From: Paraburkholderia dinghuensis
GTDB lineage: Bacteria > Pseudomonadota > Gammaproteobacteria > Burkholderiales > Burkholderiaceae
Length of the DNA: 64,000 nucleotides
Assembly: GCF_003837865.1 (NCBI RefSeq)
Contig: NZ_RQIS01000006.1
Span: 63,657-127,656, forward strand
Direction of reading: 5' to 3'
This document shows positions 53,916 to 63,445 of this stretch, piece after piece. Both the position numbers and the translations under genes were made by a program. How positions within the stretch are numbered: position 1 is the stretch's first letter; every line of letters starts with the position of its first letter. The notes beneath the pieces were generated by a model. That model made no database searches and was not told where the DNA came from. It was given only the letters and a program-made list of their open reading frames with translations.

Positions 53916-54995
53916 ATGTTCAGTCAACGAAAATTCCGTATTGCGGGGATCGCAGGCGCGGCAGGCCTGCTTCTTAGCGGCACCGCGCACGCGCAGTCCA
54001 GTGTGACGTTGTACGGCCTGGTCGACGGCGGGCTGCTCTATACCAGCAAGACGCTCGATCCCGCAACGGGCGGCAATGCGGGCAAGCAGTTTTCGTTCCT
54101 CGATGGCGGCTCGGCGCCCACGCTGTTCGGACTCACGGGCACGGAAGACCTGGGCGGCGGGTTGAAGGCCGAATTCAAACTGGAAAGCGGCTTTAGCGTA
54201 GCGAACGGCGCTTTCAGCAATTCGAACGGCAACCTGTTCGGCCGGCAAGCGTATGTGGGCCTCGCGAACCAGTACGGCGGACTCAAGCTGGGGATGCAGT
54301 TCTCACCGTTCTTTCTATCGCTCTACGACCTCGATCCGCGTGGCATGTCGCAATTTGGCAGTGGCTTGCCGATCTATCTCGATCACGTGCTCGGCACGGG
54401 TGTGTTTAATGCGAACGCCGTATCGTATTCGAGCCCGGTCGTCGCGGGTTTCTCGGGTGGTGCAATGTTCGCGTTCGGCGGCGTGGCTGGTAACTTCCAG
54501 TCGGGCCGGCAGTACTCGATGAACCTCAAGTACGACAACGGTACGGTGATGGTAGAAGGCGCGTTCTACAACGGGAACAGCGGCGGTACGGTGAACACGG
54601 CGCCGCCGACCAATGTTGCATTCATAGGGCGCATGCTGGGCGCGTCGTACAAGATCGGCGGGCTGACGGCAAAAGCTTCGTTTATCAATTACAAGGTGGC
54701 GGGCGGTTTCAATAGCAACGTCTATAACGCTGGCCTCGACTTCCTCGCATTGCCGACGCTCGACTTCAACGGCGGCGTCTGGTACGTGAGCGACCGTAAC
54801 GACACGACCAATCACTCGGTGATGGGGGCGCTTGGCGCCCAGTACTTCCTTTCGCACAGGACGACGCTTTTCGGTCAGGCCGCCGTGGTCAATAACCATG
54901 GCGCGATGAACACGGGGCTGTCGGTTAACAACGCGCTCTTCAGCCCGGCAGGGACGACGACTGGTGTGAACGTTGGCGTCCGCCACGTTTTCTGA
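53916..54995 (+). CDS. Gram-negative (OmpC-type Burkholderiales) porin
   Basis: A 359-residue outer-membrane porin expected to form 16-stranded trimers. The signal peptide (FRIAGIAGAAGLLLSGTAHA) is followed by the family start QSSVTLYGLVDGGLLY, the SAPTLFGLTGTEDLGGGLKAEFKLESGF region, and the terminal strand GVNVGVRHVF ending in Phe, as outer-membrane proteins require. AAAGGAG lies before ATG 53916. It follows dmpD by 100 bases, with an AT-rich leader, so it may be co-transcribed and help aromatic uptake or have its own promoter. Confidence 0.9.
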   Translation: MFSQRKFRIAGIAGAAGLLLSGTAHAQSSVTLYGLVDGGLLYTSKTLDPATGGNAGKQFSFLDGGSAPTLFGLTGTEDLGGGLKAEFKLESGFSVANGAFSNSNGNLFGRQAYVGLANQYGGLKLGMQFSPFFLSLYDLDPRGMSQFGSGLPIYLDHVLGTGVFNANAVSYSSPVVAGFSGGAMFAFGGVAGNFQSGRQYSMNLKYDNGTVMVEGAFYNGNSGGTVNTAPPTNVAFIGRMLGASYKIGGLTAKASFINYKVAGGFNSNVYNAGLDFLALPTLDFNGGVWYVSDRNDTTNHSVMGALGAQYFLSHRTTLFGQAAVVNNHGAMNTGLSVNNALFSPAGTTTGVNVGVRHVF

Positions 54996-55127
54996 CGCGC
55001 GCAAGGCGGCTCGGTGCTGGAGGCAGGGCAGATCAGCGAGGCCCGTGAGCGCCAGATGCCTGCAACCGCGTAACGCGATCGTCATGCGGTTGCTCCTTCC
55101 TCTTGCACCGAGCTACTTCAATACCGC

Positions 55128-56570
55128 TTACAAGGCGCCTGGATTGACATAAACGGTCTTCACCGTCGTATAGAACTCCCTCGCATAGCTGCCCTGTTCA
55201 CGCGGCCCGTAGCTGGAGCCTTTACGCCCGCCGAACGGAACGTGGTAATCGACGCCCGCGGTAGCGGCGTTGATCATCACCATCCCGGCCTGGACATGAC
55301 GTTTGAAGTGCGCCGCATACTTCAACGAAGTCGTGCAGATACCTGCCGAAAGCCCAAAGCGCGTATTGTTCGCTTCAGCCAGGGCCTCATCGTAATCCTT
55401 CACCTTGACAACCGATGCCACGGGGCCGAAAACCTCCTCGCGGTTGATCCGCATATCGGATGTGGTGTCAGTGACCAGTGCGGGTGTGAGGAAGAAACCT
55501 TTGGTAGCCGATTCGACACGTTGACCGCCGAATACCGTCCCGCCTTCCTCGCGGGCAATGGCGATATACCGCTCGTCCTGCGCGAGCTGGCTTTCGTCGA
55601 CGACCGGCCCGATGTGCGTTGCCGCATCAAGCGCGTGGCCGACCCGCAGCGCGCTCATGCGCGCTTTCACGGCGTCAATGAAGCGATCGTAAATGCCCGC
55701 CGTCACAATCAGGCGGCTCGATGCCGTGCAGCGCTGGCCCGTGGAAAAGAACGCGCCGTTGACACAGGCCTCGACGGCAACATCGAGGTCTGCATCGTCG
55801 AGTACGACCATCGGGTTCTTGCCGCCCATTTCGAGCTGAAATTTCTTGCCGAGGGCAACGCATTTGGCTGCGATCGCCTGACCCGTTGCCACCGAGCCCG
55901 TGAAGCTGATGGCGTCGACATCGGGCGACTGGACGAGGGTTTCACCGACGACCGAGCCGCTGCCCATCACCAGATTGATGACGCCGGCGGGCGCGCCTGC
56001 TTCGGCGATGATTTTGACGAGTTCCCAGGTGCTCGCGGGCACGAGGTCGGCGGGTTTGATGACGACGCAGTTGCCGAACGCGAGGGCAGGCGCGATTTTC
56101 CACGCCGGAATCGCGATCGGAAAATTCCACGGCGTAATCAGGCCCACCACGCCGACCGGTTCGCGCGTGATCTCGACGTTCAAGCCGGGTCGCACGGACG
56201 GCACGATTTCACCGCCGACTCGCAGCGCTTCACCGGCGAAGAACTTGAAGATCTGGCCGGCGCGGCCGACTTCCCCGATTGCTTCAGGGAGCGTTTTGCC
56301 TTCCTCGCGGGCGAGCAACTCGCCGAGTTCGGCTTTACGCGCGAGGATCATGCTGCCAGCCTGGTCCAGCAGATCGAAGCGCTGTTGCGGCGTGCTGTGA
56401 GACCACTTCGGAAAGGCCGCGCGGGCGGCCGCGATCGCACGTCGAGTCTGCTCGACGTCGGCTTGCGCGAATTCGCCAATCACGTCGTCAAGATCGGACG
56501 GATTGACGTTGGGCTTGACTCGTTCCGATGCAAGCCACTCGCCTGCTATGAAATTTGCGAACTGGTTCAT
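55128..56570 (-). CDS. NAD(P)+-dependent aldehyde dehydrogenase, alpha-ketoglutarate semialdehyde type
   Basis: A 480-residue aldehyde dehydrogenase, last gene of a minus-strand pentose operon. It oxidises 2,5-dioxopentanoate (alpha-ketoglutarate semialdehyde) to 2-oxoglutarate, the final step of the Weimberg-type oxidation of xylose or arabinose. The cofactor region is TPWNFPIAIPAWKIAPALAFGN, the general base lies in LEMGGKNPMVVL and the catalytic Cys in STGQRCTASSRL. The substrate assignment comes from the two dehydratase genes upstream; the family alone would also allow succinate semialdehyde. Confidence 0.87.
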   Translation of the reverse strand: MNQFANFIAGEWLASERVKPNVNPSDLDDVIGEFAQADVEQTRRAIAAARAAFPKWSHSTPQQRFDLLDQAGSMILARKAELGELLAREEGKTLPEAIGEVGRAGQIFKFFAGEALRVGGEIVPSVRPGLNVEITREPVGVVGLITPWNFPIAIPAWKIAPALAFGNCVVIKPADLVPASTWELVKIIAEAGAPAGVINLVMGSGSVVGETLVQSPDVDAISFTGSVATGQAIAAKCVALGKKFQLEMGGKNPMVVLDDADLDVAVEACVNGAFFSTGQRCTASSRLIVTAGIYDRFIDAVKARMSALRVGHALDAATHIGPVVDESQLAQDERYIAIAREEGGTVFGGQRVESATKGFFLTPALVTDTTSDMRINREEVFGPVASVVKVKDYDEALAEANNTRFGLSAGICTTSLKYAAHFKRHVQAGMVMINAATAGVDYHVPFGGRKGSSYGPREQGSYAREFYTTVKTVYVNPGAL

Positions 56571-56642
56571 GGTGTCGATTGGATGATGGTCAAATTAGTC
56601 ACGTCGTTACCGCAATAAACATGCGTCGAACGACGGACGGGT

Positions 56643-57830
56643 TTATTGCGCCTCAAGGAGTCCACGCTGCGCGAGATTGCGGTACAGCGCGCGCGCGCCA
56701 AACGTCCACGGTGTGATTTCGGTGCACAGGCGCACCGTATTCACGAGCGCGCCAAGCGGCGGCGCGGAGATCGTCACAACGTCGCCCAAGTGATGCGTGA
56801 AGCCGCCACCGGGTGCATCGCGGTCTTTGATGGGCGAAAACATGGTGCCGAGGAACAGCATGAAACCGTCGGGGTACTGGTGGTGCGCGCCGCAGGTCTG
56901 GCCGACGAGGTCGAGCGGATCGCGGCTGATTTCGCTCATGTGGCTGATGCCGTCCAGCACGAAGTCGTCGTCGCGACCTTCCACGCGCAGCGAAACGCTC
57001 GTTTGACGCACGGTGTCGATCGTGAAGTGCTCGTCGAACAGGCGCACGAACGGGCCGATCGCGCATGAGCCGTTATTGTCCTTGCACTTGCCGAGCAGCA
57101 GCGCCGAGCGTCCTTCGATGTCGCGCAGGTTCACGTCGTTGCCGAGCGTCGCGCCGACGGCTTCGCCCCTGCTGCTGACCGCGAGCACGATTTCCGGCTC
57201 GGGGTTGTTCCAGACCGAGGCGGGATGCAGGCCGATATCGGCGCCAAAGCCCACCGAGGACATCGGCTGCGACTTCGAAAATACTTCGGCATCCGGACCA
57301 ATGCCGACTTCCATGTACTGTGACCACGCACCGCGACGCTGGAGTTCGGCCTTCAGGCGCATGGCCGCTTCGGAGCCAGGGCGGATTTTCGACAGATCGG
57401 TGCCGATCAGCGCGGTAATCGCATTGCGCGCTTCGACGGCCTTTGCCGGGTCGCCGCCGGCCTGTTCTTCGATCACACGCTCGATCAGGCTTACGGCGAA
57501 TGTGACGCCACATGCCTTGATCGACTGGACGTCGCACGGTGCGAGCAGGTACGGACCGCTGCCGCTTTGTGCGGCGAGACTGGCTTCCATCAGCTTGCTG
57601 ACCGGGCCAAGCGATTCGCCTGGCGCCTGGCGGGCGATTTCAACGACATCGGGACGGTCCAGCAGATCGGCGCTCGTCGGCACAGTGCGCGTGATGTCGA
57701 ATACTTCGCCGTTACGCACGACGACGATGCTGGGTCCTTCGCCCTTATCGCTGTGTCGCCACACGCGTCCGATGAGCAGCGCGCGTTCGAGATCCTGCGG
57801 CAGGCAGGCGGAAATGTTGGAAGCGGTCAT
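56643..57830 (-). CDS. xylX: 2-keto-3-deoxypentonate dehydratase (XylX-type FAH-family protein)
   Basis: A 395-residue protein of the fumarylacetoacetase fold that dehydrates 2-keto-3-deoxy-D-xylonate (or L-arabonate) to alpha-ketoglutarate semialdehyde. Metal-site and family segments are AVSLIERVIEEQAGGDP, YMEVGIGPDAEVFSKSQ, WNNPEPEIVLAVSSRGE, LGNDVNLRDIEGRSALLLGK and HHQYPDGFMLFLGTMFSP, which match the Caulobacter XylX pattern along the protein. ATG 57830 is preferred to an upstream TTG at 57845. It is 40 bases from the dehydratase gene that precedes it in the operon. Confidence 0.87.
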   Translation of the reverse strand: MTASNISACLPQDLERALLIGRVWRHSDKGEGPSIVVVRNGEVFDITRTVPTSADLLDRPDVVEIARQAPGESLGPVSKLMEASLAAQSGSGPYLLAPCDVQSIKACGVTFAVSLIERVIEEQAGGDPAKAVEARNAITALIGTDLSKIRPGSEAAMRLKAELQRRGAWSQYMEVGIGPDAEVFSKSQPMSSVGFGADIGLHPASVWNNPEPEIVLAVSSRGEAVGATLGNDVNLRDIEGRSALLLGKCKDNNGSCAIGPFVRLFDEHFTIDTVRQTSVSLRVEGRDDDFVLDGISHMSEISRDPLDLVGQTCGAHHQYPDGFMLFLGTMFSPIKDRDAPGGGFTHHLGDVVTISAPPLGALVNTVRLCTEITPWTFGARALYRNLAQRGLLEAQ

Positions 57831-57870
57831 GGATCGATTGAGCAAAAAGTGGAGGAGTTGAATTGCACAC

Positions 57871-59655
57871 TTAGTGCGAGTGACGCGGATCGCCGCGTTC
57901 CTCGATCACCTTGAGGTAAAGCGTGGCGGGTTCGAGGCAGCCGCCCGTCGAAAGCTGCCCGACCGTTTGCCGGTAAAGCTCCTGCCACGGCGTCTGCGCA
58001 GGCGGCGCCTCAAAACTTGCCGTCTCACGGCGACGCGCCAGTTCTGCCTCGTCGACCAGCACATTGACGCTGCGCGCATTCAGATCGACGCGGATGCGAT
58101 CGTTAGTGCGCAGCAGCGCGAGACCTCCGCCGACCGCCGCTTCCGGCGACATATTGAGGATCGACGGACTCGCCGACGTGCCGCTTTGCCGCCCGTCGCC
58201 CATGCACGGCAGCGATTCGATCCCGCGACGCAGGAGTTCGGCCGGCGGCGCCATGTTGACCACCTCTGCACTTCCCGGATACCCCACGGTGCCGCAGCCC
58301 CGAATGACGAGGATGCAGTGTTCGTCGATTTCCAGTGCCGGGTCGTCTATGCGTGCATGATAGTCCTCCGGCCCTTCGAAGACGATCGCGCGTGCTTCGA
58401 AGCTGTTTTCCGCGCCCGGCTCGCTGAGATAGGTCTGACGAAATGCGTCGCCTACGACGGACATCTTCATGATGGCGCTGTCGAAGAAGTTGCCGGACAG
58501 CACGATGAAGCCCGCGCGATGCTTGAGCGGATCGTCGTGCGGCCGGATGACTTCGCGGTCGGCTTCCGGCGCGGTGGCGGCAATCTCTCCGATCGTGCGG
58601 CCCGACACGGTCGCGCAGTCGCCGTGCAGCAGGCCCGCGGCCGCGATCTGGCGCAACACGGCGGGCACGCCGCCCGAGCGGTGGAAACTTTCGCCAAGGT
58701 ATTCGCCGGCCGGCATGCAGTTGACGAGCAGCGGCACCTGCTCGCCGACGCGCTGCCAGTCATCGAGGCTCAGGTCGATCCCCATATGACGCGCGATCGC
58801 AATCAGATGCGGCGGGCAGTTGGTTGACGCACCCAGTGCGGACGCAACGACGATGGCATTTTCGAACGCCGCGTGGGTCATGATGTGCGACGGACGCACG
58901 TCATCGCGCACCATATCGACGATGCGCTTGCCGGTCGTGTAGGCCATCTGGCCTCGCTCGCGGTACGCGGCCGGGATGCTCGCGCAGCCTGGCAGCGACA
59001 TGCCGAGCGCTTCGGCGAGACAGTTCATCGAAAGCGCCGTGCCCATCGTATTGCAGTGACCGATCGAGGGGGAGGACGCGGTGGTCAGCTCCATGAAACC
59101 CTCATAGTCGATTTCGCCCGCGGCCAGCAGGTTGCGCGCGTGCCAGATCACGGTGCCCGAGCCGACGCGTTGGCCGTTATGCCAGCCGTCGAGCATCGGC
59201 CCGCCGGACAGCACGATGGCAGGCAGGTCTATGGTCGCGGCTGCCATCAGGCAGGCCGGGGTCGTCTTGTCGCATCCGGTGGTGAGCACGACGCCGTCCA
59301 GCGGAAAGCCGTGCAGGATTTCCACGAGACCGAGATACGCGAGGTTGCGGTCGAGCGCGGCGGTGGGCCGGCGGCTTTGCTCGGCGAGCGGGTGGACGGG
59401 GAACTCCATCGGGATGCCGCCGGCGTCGCGAATGCCCGCTTTGACACGCTGCGCAAGTTCGATGTGGTGGCGGTTGCAGGGTGCCAGATCGCTGCCCGTC
59501 TGCGCGATGCCGATGATCGGGCGGCCCGACTGCAATTCCTCGCGCGTGAGGCCGTAGTTCATGAAGCGCTCGACGTACAGCGCGGTCATATCTGCGTGAG
59601 CCGGGTCGTCGAACCAGTTCTGGCTTCTCAGCCTGCGCGGTTTGAATTCGGACAT
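57871..59655 (-). CDS. xylD: Pentonate (xylonate-type) dehydratase, IlvD/Edd family
   Basis: A 594-residue Fe-S dehydratase that forms 2-keto-3-deoxypentonate from a pentonate. It resembles Caulobacter XylD from end to end: RSQNWFDDPAHADMTALYVE, GKPIIGIAQTGSD-like GRPIIGIAQTGSDLAPCNRH, TTGCDKTTPACLMAAA, GHCNTMGTALSMN and GCASIPAAYRERGQMAY. Cluster ligands are Cys in these three segments. ATG 59655 starts the conserved MSEFKPRRLRSQ; ATG 59664 lies nine bases earlier. It leads the operon xylD-xylX-dehydrogenase. L-arabonate cannot be excluded as substrate. Confidence 0.88.
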   Translation of the reverse strand: MSEFKPRRLRSQNWFDDPAHADMTALYVERFMNYGLTREELQSGRPIIGIAQTGSDLAPCNRHHIELAQRVKAGIRDAGGIPMEFPVHPLAEQSRRPTAALDRNLAYLGLVEILHGFPLDGVVLTTGCDKTTPACLMAAATIDLPAIVLSGGPMLDGWHNGQRVGSGTVIWHARNLLAAGEIDYEGFMELTTASSPSIGHCNTMGTALSMNCLAEALGMSLPGCASIPAAYRERGQMAYTTGKRIVDMVRDDVRPSHIMTHAAFENAIVVASALGASTNCPPHLIAIARHMGIDLSLDDWQRVGEQVPLLVNCMPAGEYLGESFHRSGGVPAVLRQIAAAGLLHGDCATVSGRTIGEIAATAPEADREVIRPHDDPLKHRAGFIVLSGNFFDSAIMKMSVVGDAFRQTYLSEPGAENSFEARAIVFEGPEDYHARIDDPALEIDEHCILVIRGCGTVGYPGSAEVVNMAPPAELLRRGIESLPCMGDGRQSGTSASPSILNMSPEAAVGGGLALLRTNDRIRVDLNARSVNVLVDEAELARRRETASFEAPPAQTPWQELYRQTVGQLSTGGCLEPATLYLKVIEERGDPRHSH

Positions 59656-59805
59656 CGTGGTCATCTCTCTTGCGTGCAAAGTGAAGTTGGGTTTTCGCGG
59701 GCGGTCGCGGTGGTCTCGCCATGCCGCGGGTCATGATTGCCGGCTGCCCGGCAGCGCCGCCCGGGCGCTTTTTCATATACCGTCCGACCGGTCAGTTCAA
59801 ATTGA

Positions 59806-59819
59806 TGTTACCGGTAACA
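59806..59819. promoter_or_regulatory. LacI-family operator candidate 1
   Basis: A perfect 14-bp palindrome TGTTACCGGTAACA. The sequence resembles operators of the GntR/IdnR gluconate-type LacI regulators. It lies 150 bases upstream of xylD, and a related site occurs at 60001-60012. The LacI-family gene at 60756-61832 is the obvious candidate regulator. Confidence 0.7.
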
Positions 59820-59856
59820 ATGCTGCATGTTACGCCTCTCGTGCGACCTGGCACAA

Positions 59857-59874
59857 CCAAGGGTTATCCCTTGG
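59857..59874. promoter_or_regulatory. Inverted repeat in the xylD leader region
   Basis: CCAAGGG-TTAT-CCCTTGG, a perfect 7-bp dyad with a 4-base centre, between two LacI-type operator candidates. It can act as a DNA site or as a hairpin; no protein can be assigned. Confidence 0.5.
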
Positions 59875-59948
59875 TAACCCGCATAGTAATCAGGTTTGCT
59901 AAACAGTCTGGCGAAATCTGGAAGGCATTCGACATATTTCGGGAATAC

Positions 59949-59964
59949 CCCTGTTTAAACAGGG
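59949..59964. promoter_or_regulatory. Perfect 16-bp palindrome
   Basis: CCCTGTTTAAACAGGG, fully self-complementary with no spacer, 123 bases upstream of the antitoxin start. It may be an operator for the Phd-type antitoxin complex or for another regulator. Confidence 0.5.
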
Positions 59965-60000
59965 TTGTAGCGATGCTTGCACGCGTGATATTGTTGCGAC

Positions 60001-60012
60001 GTTACCGATAAC
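60001..60012. promoter_or_regulatory. LacI-family operator candidate 2
   Basis: GTTACCGATAAC (with CA following) shares the GTTACCG(G/A)TAAC core with the palindrome at 59806-59819, 195 bases away. Two such sites allow repression by DNA looping, common for LacI-family tetramers. Confidence 0.6.
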
Positions 60013-60086
60013 ATACACCGCCGGCAGCGGACTCCTCTGACCGGCGAATATTGCAGTCAACAGGTTTGAGAAGGTGGAGATCGACG

Positions 60087-60320
60087 ATGGAAAAGCGGGT
60101 ATCTAAAGCCGTATTCAAGTCCAAGGCGTGCGAGCTGTTCCGGCACGTGGAAATGCTGGGGGAGACGGTAGTCGTGACAGATCGAGGTGAGCCCACCGTC
60201 GAAATCCGTCCGTACCGAAGCCGCCGCAAGAATCCGCTTGAACTACTGCGTTCTTCCATCGTGCACTTCAGCCTCAAGGGCGGCGCCGAGGCACTCGCGC
60301 AGCAGGCCGAGAACGGATGA
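60087..60320 (+). CDS. Phd/YefM-type antitoxin
   Basis: A 77-residue antitoxin. The N-terminal DNA-binding half (VSKAVFKSKACELFRHVEMLGETVVVTDRGEPTVEIRP-type residues 5-42) matches the Phd/YefM fold, with the VVTDRGEPTVEI strand being the usual hallmark. The C-terminal half should wrap the toxin. GGAG precedes ATG 60087. It overlaps the PIN-domain toxin gene by four bases (ATGA), as in vapBC modules, and probably autoregulates the promoter. Confidence 0.85.
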   Translation: MEKRVSKAVFKSKACELFRHVEMLGETVVVTDRGEPTVEIRPYRSRRKNPLELLRSSIVHFSLKGGAEALAQQAENG

Positions 60321-60706
60321 TCACGCTCGATACCCTCGCGCTCGTCTATTGGTTGAACGGAAAGGGCGAGTTGGGCGATGCCGCGCAACAGGCAATCGAT
60401 AACGAGCTGAACGGCGGTGAAATCCTGATATCGACGATCACCGTGCTGGATCTGGTGCAATTCGTCGAAGAAGGGTGCCTCGAACTTTCGATGGACACCC
60501 GCAGCTGGCTTTCCACGCTCATATCGATCGAGGGCGTGCGCCTCGTGCCGGTCGATTCCGCTATCGCGGTGCGCGCCGCTTCGATGTCACGCGAGCTGAC
60601 TTCGCATCAAAGGCTGATAGCGGCCACCGCGCGCACGCTCGGTGGCACGCTGGTCACACCGGATGCGCGGATGCGGGAATTGACCTATGTGGAAACGGTC
60701 TGGTGA
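60317..60706 (+). CDS. PIN-domain (VapC-type) toxin with an altered active site
   Basis: A 129-residue PIN-domain protein expected to cut RNA and to be neutralised by the preceding antitoxin. D5 (LDTLAL) and D116 (VTPDARM) match two of the catalytic acids. The usual Glu in the STIS.WEIA segment is D45 here (STITVLDLVQF), and the usual Asp of DRLIAATA is Q98 (SHQRLIAATA). Loss of that acid could weaken metal binding and activity. The gene lies between a pentonate operon and its likely LacI regulator. Confidence 0.85.
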   Translation: MITLDTLALVYWLNGKGELGDAAQQAIDNELNGGEILISTITVLDLVQFVEEGCLELSMDTRSWLSTLISIEGVRLVPVDSAIAVRAASMSRELTSHQRLIAATARTLGGTLVTPDARMRELTYVETVW

Positions 60707-60755
60707 TGGCGATCCGAACCGCGGCGTGTAGTTCGTCGCGGTTCGTCGCAGTTCT

Positions 60756-61832
60756 TTATAGCCCGTTGCGTTGCATGCGCGATTTGCGAGGGGCCTGTGC
60801 CGGGACTGCACGGCGCAGCTCGAGCGGCGCCGGGCCAGTCGAGTCGCGTACCACCAGCTCCGCCGGAAATGTGATGCGCTGTGAGGCGGCATCGAAACCG
60901 GCGATTTGCGACAGCAGTGTATTGACCGCGGAGCTTGCCATCTGCTGGAACGGTTGACGAACGGTGGTGAGTGCCGGATGAAACTGCTCGGCCATCGGGA
61001 TGTCGTCGAAGCCGATCACGGAGATGTCGTTCGGCACGCGCAAACCCGCTTCACGTACCGCGGCGATGACACCAAACGCGCTTTGGTCGTTGGCCGTGAA
61101 GATCGCCGTGGGCGGTTCGGGCATCGCGAGCAGCCCGGATGCCACCTCGAACGCAGTTATCTGCGAGAGGTCGCCCGTGACGACCAGTTCCGGATCGTGC
61201 GGCAGTCCGTGGCGGATCAGCGCGTCGTGATAGCCCCGTTGACGATCGCGCACACCCTCGATCAATTCGTCGCCGCCGAGATACGCGATCCTTCTGTGGC
61301 CGAGTTCGGCCAGATGATCGACCGCGAGTTGCGCGCCGCCATAGTTGTCGACCGACACAGACGGAAAGCGGTTCAGCGTTCCGCGCTGGTCGATCACGAC
61401 CACCGGCAGGTTCGCGCTGGCGAGCGAATCGAGGCACAACGATTCGCGCGGCAGGATCGCGAGCAAGCCATCGGAGAACTGGCGCATGAGACCCATCACG
61501 TCGTGATGCGTGCGCCGGTCGTCGTCGGAGAGGGTGTAGACGAGTACCTCGCAGCCACCGGCACGCGCCGCGCGGCCGGCGCCCAGAATCAGTTCGCTGG
61601 AAAACTGCGTGTCGAGCGTCGGAGTAATGATGCCGATGATGCCGTTGCGGCCGCCGGAGAGCTTCTGCGCCGTGCGGTTCACGACATAGCCGATATCCGA
61701 GGCGATCCTGGTTATCTCGTCACGCGTTTCGCGGGACACACCGGGCCGCCCGTTGAGTGCGCGCGATGCGGTCATCTGCGAGACGCCCGCGAGACGGGCG
61801 ACGTCTGCGAGTGTCGGGTTTTGTTTTGTCAT
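60756..61832 (-). CDS. LacI-family sugar-responsive regulator
   Basis: A 358-residue repressor. The N-terminal HTH ([22 protein letters not shown]) is followed by the hinge helix ([17 protein letters not shown]) and a periplasmic-binding-protein-like ligand domain ([69 protein letters not shown]). ATG 61832 is preferred; the open frame to 61928 would add residues before the HTH. It is divergent from a sugar ABC transporter and flanked on the other side by the toxin gene and pentonate operon, so it probably controls both sets. Confidence 0.9.
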   Translation of the reverse strand: MTKQNPTLADVARLAGVSQMTASRALNGRPGVSRETRDEITRIASDIGYVVNRTAQKLSGGRNGIIGIITPTLDTQFSSELILGAGRAARAGGCEVLVYTLSDDDRRTHHDVMGLMRQFSDGLLAILPRESLCLDSLASANLPVVVIDQRGTLNRFPSVSVDNYGGAQLAVDHLAELGHRRIAYLGGDELIEGVRDRQRGYHDALIRHGLPHDPELVVTGDLSQITAFEVASGLLAMPEPPTAIFTANDQSAFGVIAAVREAGLRVPNDISVIGFDDIPMAEQFHPALTTVRQPFQQMASSAVNTLLSQIAGFDAASQRITFPAELVVRDSTGPAPLELRRAVPAQAPRKSRMQRNGL

Positions 61833-62128
61833 TGTCTGACAGCCTGTTTCCCTGGATACGTCAGAGTTTTCTAGGAATTGGAACGTTAGCGTTATCGACA
61901 TTCTGCCGGTCATTATCGCAGAACACAAGGCATATGCCCGCGGCGGCGGGCAGCGCCCGCATACACGACGGCGCTTGCCAGTTATCGGGCTTATGGCTGT
62001 GGATTAGGGTTTTCAGGGAGGCGGGTCACAGGTTAACCCGTATAGCGTTAAGCACTTCGCTTATCTAACATCCAGCAACGTTAAGGCTAACGTAGTGCCT
62101 ATAACTTCACAACAGAGGAGACGTATCG
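61833..62128. promoter_or_regulatory. Divergent control region between the LacI gene and the sugar transporter
   Basis: About 295 bases. Operator-like elements include GAACGTTAGCGTTATCG (61881-61897) and CGTTA-AGGC-TAACG (62079-62092), a perfect dyad 36 bases before the binding-protein start. TAGCGTTAAGC near 62043 is another half-site. The repeated CGTTA core suggests one regulator binding several sites. Confidence 0.55.
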
Positions 62129-63424
62129 ATGGCGCATGCGGTTCTTTCGAAAGCCCGGCCGGTAGTTGGGGCAGTGGCGATGGTCTGTTCAATGCTTGCG
62201 GCGTCAACTGCCGCTTTCGCGGCGGACGCACAAGTAATCACGCAGTGGGACCAGCAGACCAACGCGACTTCCAGCAAGGTGCTGCGCGACGGCGCAGACC
62301 GCTTCGAGAAAGCGGTTCCGGGGTACAAGGTCGAGCAGTCGCACGTGCTCAACGAAGCCTACAAGACCAAGCTGAAAGTGGCATTCGGTGCCAACCAGCC
62401 GCCTTGCGTCTTCGAAAACTGGGGCGGCGGTGGCCTGCACGAGTACGTGAAATCCGGCCAGATCGTCGACCTCACGCCGTACCTGAACAAGGATCCGGCG
62501 TATCGCGGCCGCTTCATGAAGGCATCGTGGGATAACACGACGTTCGACGGCAAGACCTACGGTGTTGCTGCCGAAAACGCAGCGACCGCGGTGATCTTCT
62601 ACAACAAGGAAGTCTTCAAGAAGTACGGCATCACGCCGCCGAAGACGTGGGAAGAACTGATGCACGTCGTCGATGTGCTGAAGTCGCACAACGTCGCAGC
62701 GTTCTCGCTCGCGAACAAGAACAAGTGGACCGGCTCGATGTACTACATGTACATCGTCGACCGTATCGCTGGTCCGCAAGTCGTGAAGGACGCGCTCGCA
62801 GGCAAGGGCAAGGGCTTCGAAGATCCGGCGTTCATTGAAGCCGGCAAGCGTATCCAGGACCTCGTGAAGGCAGGCGCATTCGCACCTGGCATCAACGGTC
62901 TTGATTACGATTCGGGCGCTTCGCGCCGTCTGCTGTACACGGGCAAGGCTGCCATGGAGCTGATGGGCGCCTGGGAAGCTTCGACGATCGCGAACGAAAA
63001 CCCCGGCTTTGCGAAGGACCTCGACTTCTTCCCGTTCCCGACGGTGACGGGCGGCAAGGGTGACCCGCGCGACATGATCGGCACGGTGGGCGATGGCTTC
63101 CTGAGCATCTCGACCGAGTGCAAGAACCCGGACGTGGCGTTCAAGCTGATCCAGGCGCTGACCGACGAGCAGGCGATGCAGGCTCGTGCGACGGATGACC
63201 ACAAGCTTCCGCCGGTCAACAACGTGAAGATCGACGATCCGTTCACGCAGCGTCTGCAGCAACTGCTGGCCGCCGCTCCGAGCGTGCAGCTCTGGTACGA
63301 CCAGGCACTGCCGCCGGCTCTTGGCGAAATGCACAAGGACACGACGCAAGAGTTGTTCGGTCTCTCGATCACGCCTGAGGCCGCTGCGCAGCAAATGCAG
63401 GCCGCCTTCAAGAAGGGCGGTTAA
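62129..63424 (+). CDS. Sugar ABC transporter substrate-binding protein (family 1)
   Basis: A 431-residue periplasmic binding protein. Signal peptide about residues 1-31 ([13 protein letters not shown]). The mature protein shows the maltose-type (family 1) fold: [77 protein letters not shown] and [20 protein letters not shown] lies upstream of the ATG. Next to it is a permease gene. A monosaccharide or oligosaccharide (pentose, by context) is the probable ligand. Confidence 0.92.
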   Translation: MAHAVLSKARPVVGAVAMVCSMLAASTAAFAADAQVITQWDQQTNATSSKVLRDGADRFEKAVPGYKVEQSHVLNEAYKTKLKVAFGANQPPCVFENWGGGGLHEYVKSGQIVDLTPYLNKDPAYRGRFMKASWDNTTFDGKTYGVAAENAATAVIFYNKEVFKKYGITPPKTWEELMHVVDVLKSHNVAAFSLANKNKWTGSMYYMYIVDRIAGPQVVKDALAGKGKGFEDPAFIEAGKRIQDLVKAGAFAPGINGLDYDSGASRRLLYTGKAAMELMGAWEASTIANENPGFAKDLDFFPFPTVTGGKGDPRDMIGTVGDGFLSISTECKNPDVAFKLIQALTDEQAMQARATDDHKLPPVNNVKIDDPFTQRLQQLLAAAPSVQLWYDQALPPALGEMHKDTTQELFGLSITPEAAAQQMQAAFKKGG

Positions 63425-63445
63425 TTCCCAGTCCTTATGAAAAGT

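Larger units (their letters stand above)
59656..60086. other. Palindrome-rich divergent control region
   Basis: About 430 bases between the pentonate operon (leftward) and the toxin-antitoxin pair (rightward). It contains four separate dyads, listed individually, and an AT-rich core near 59790-59900 where the xylD promoter should lie. Confidence 0.6.
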
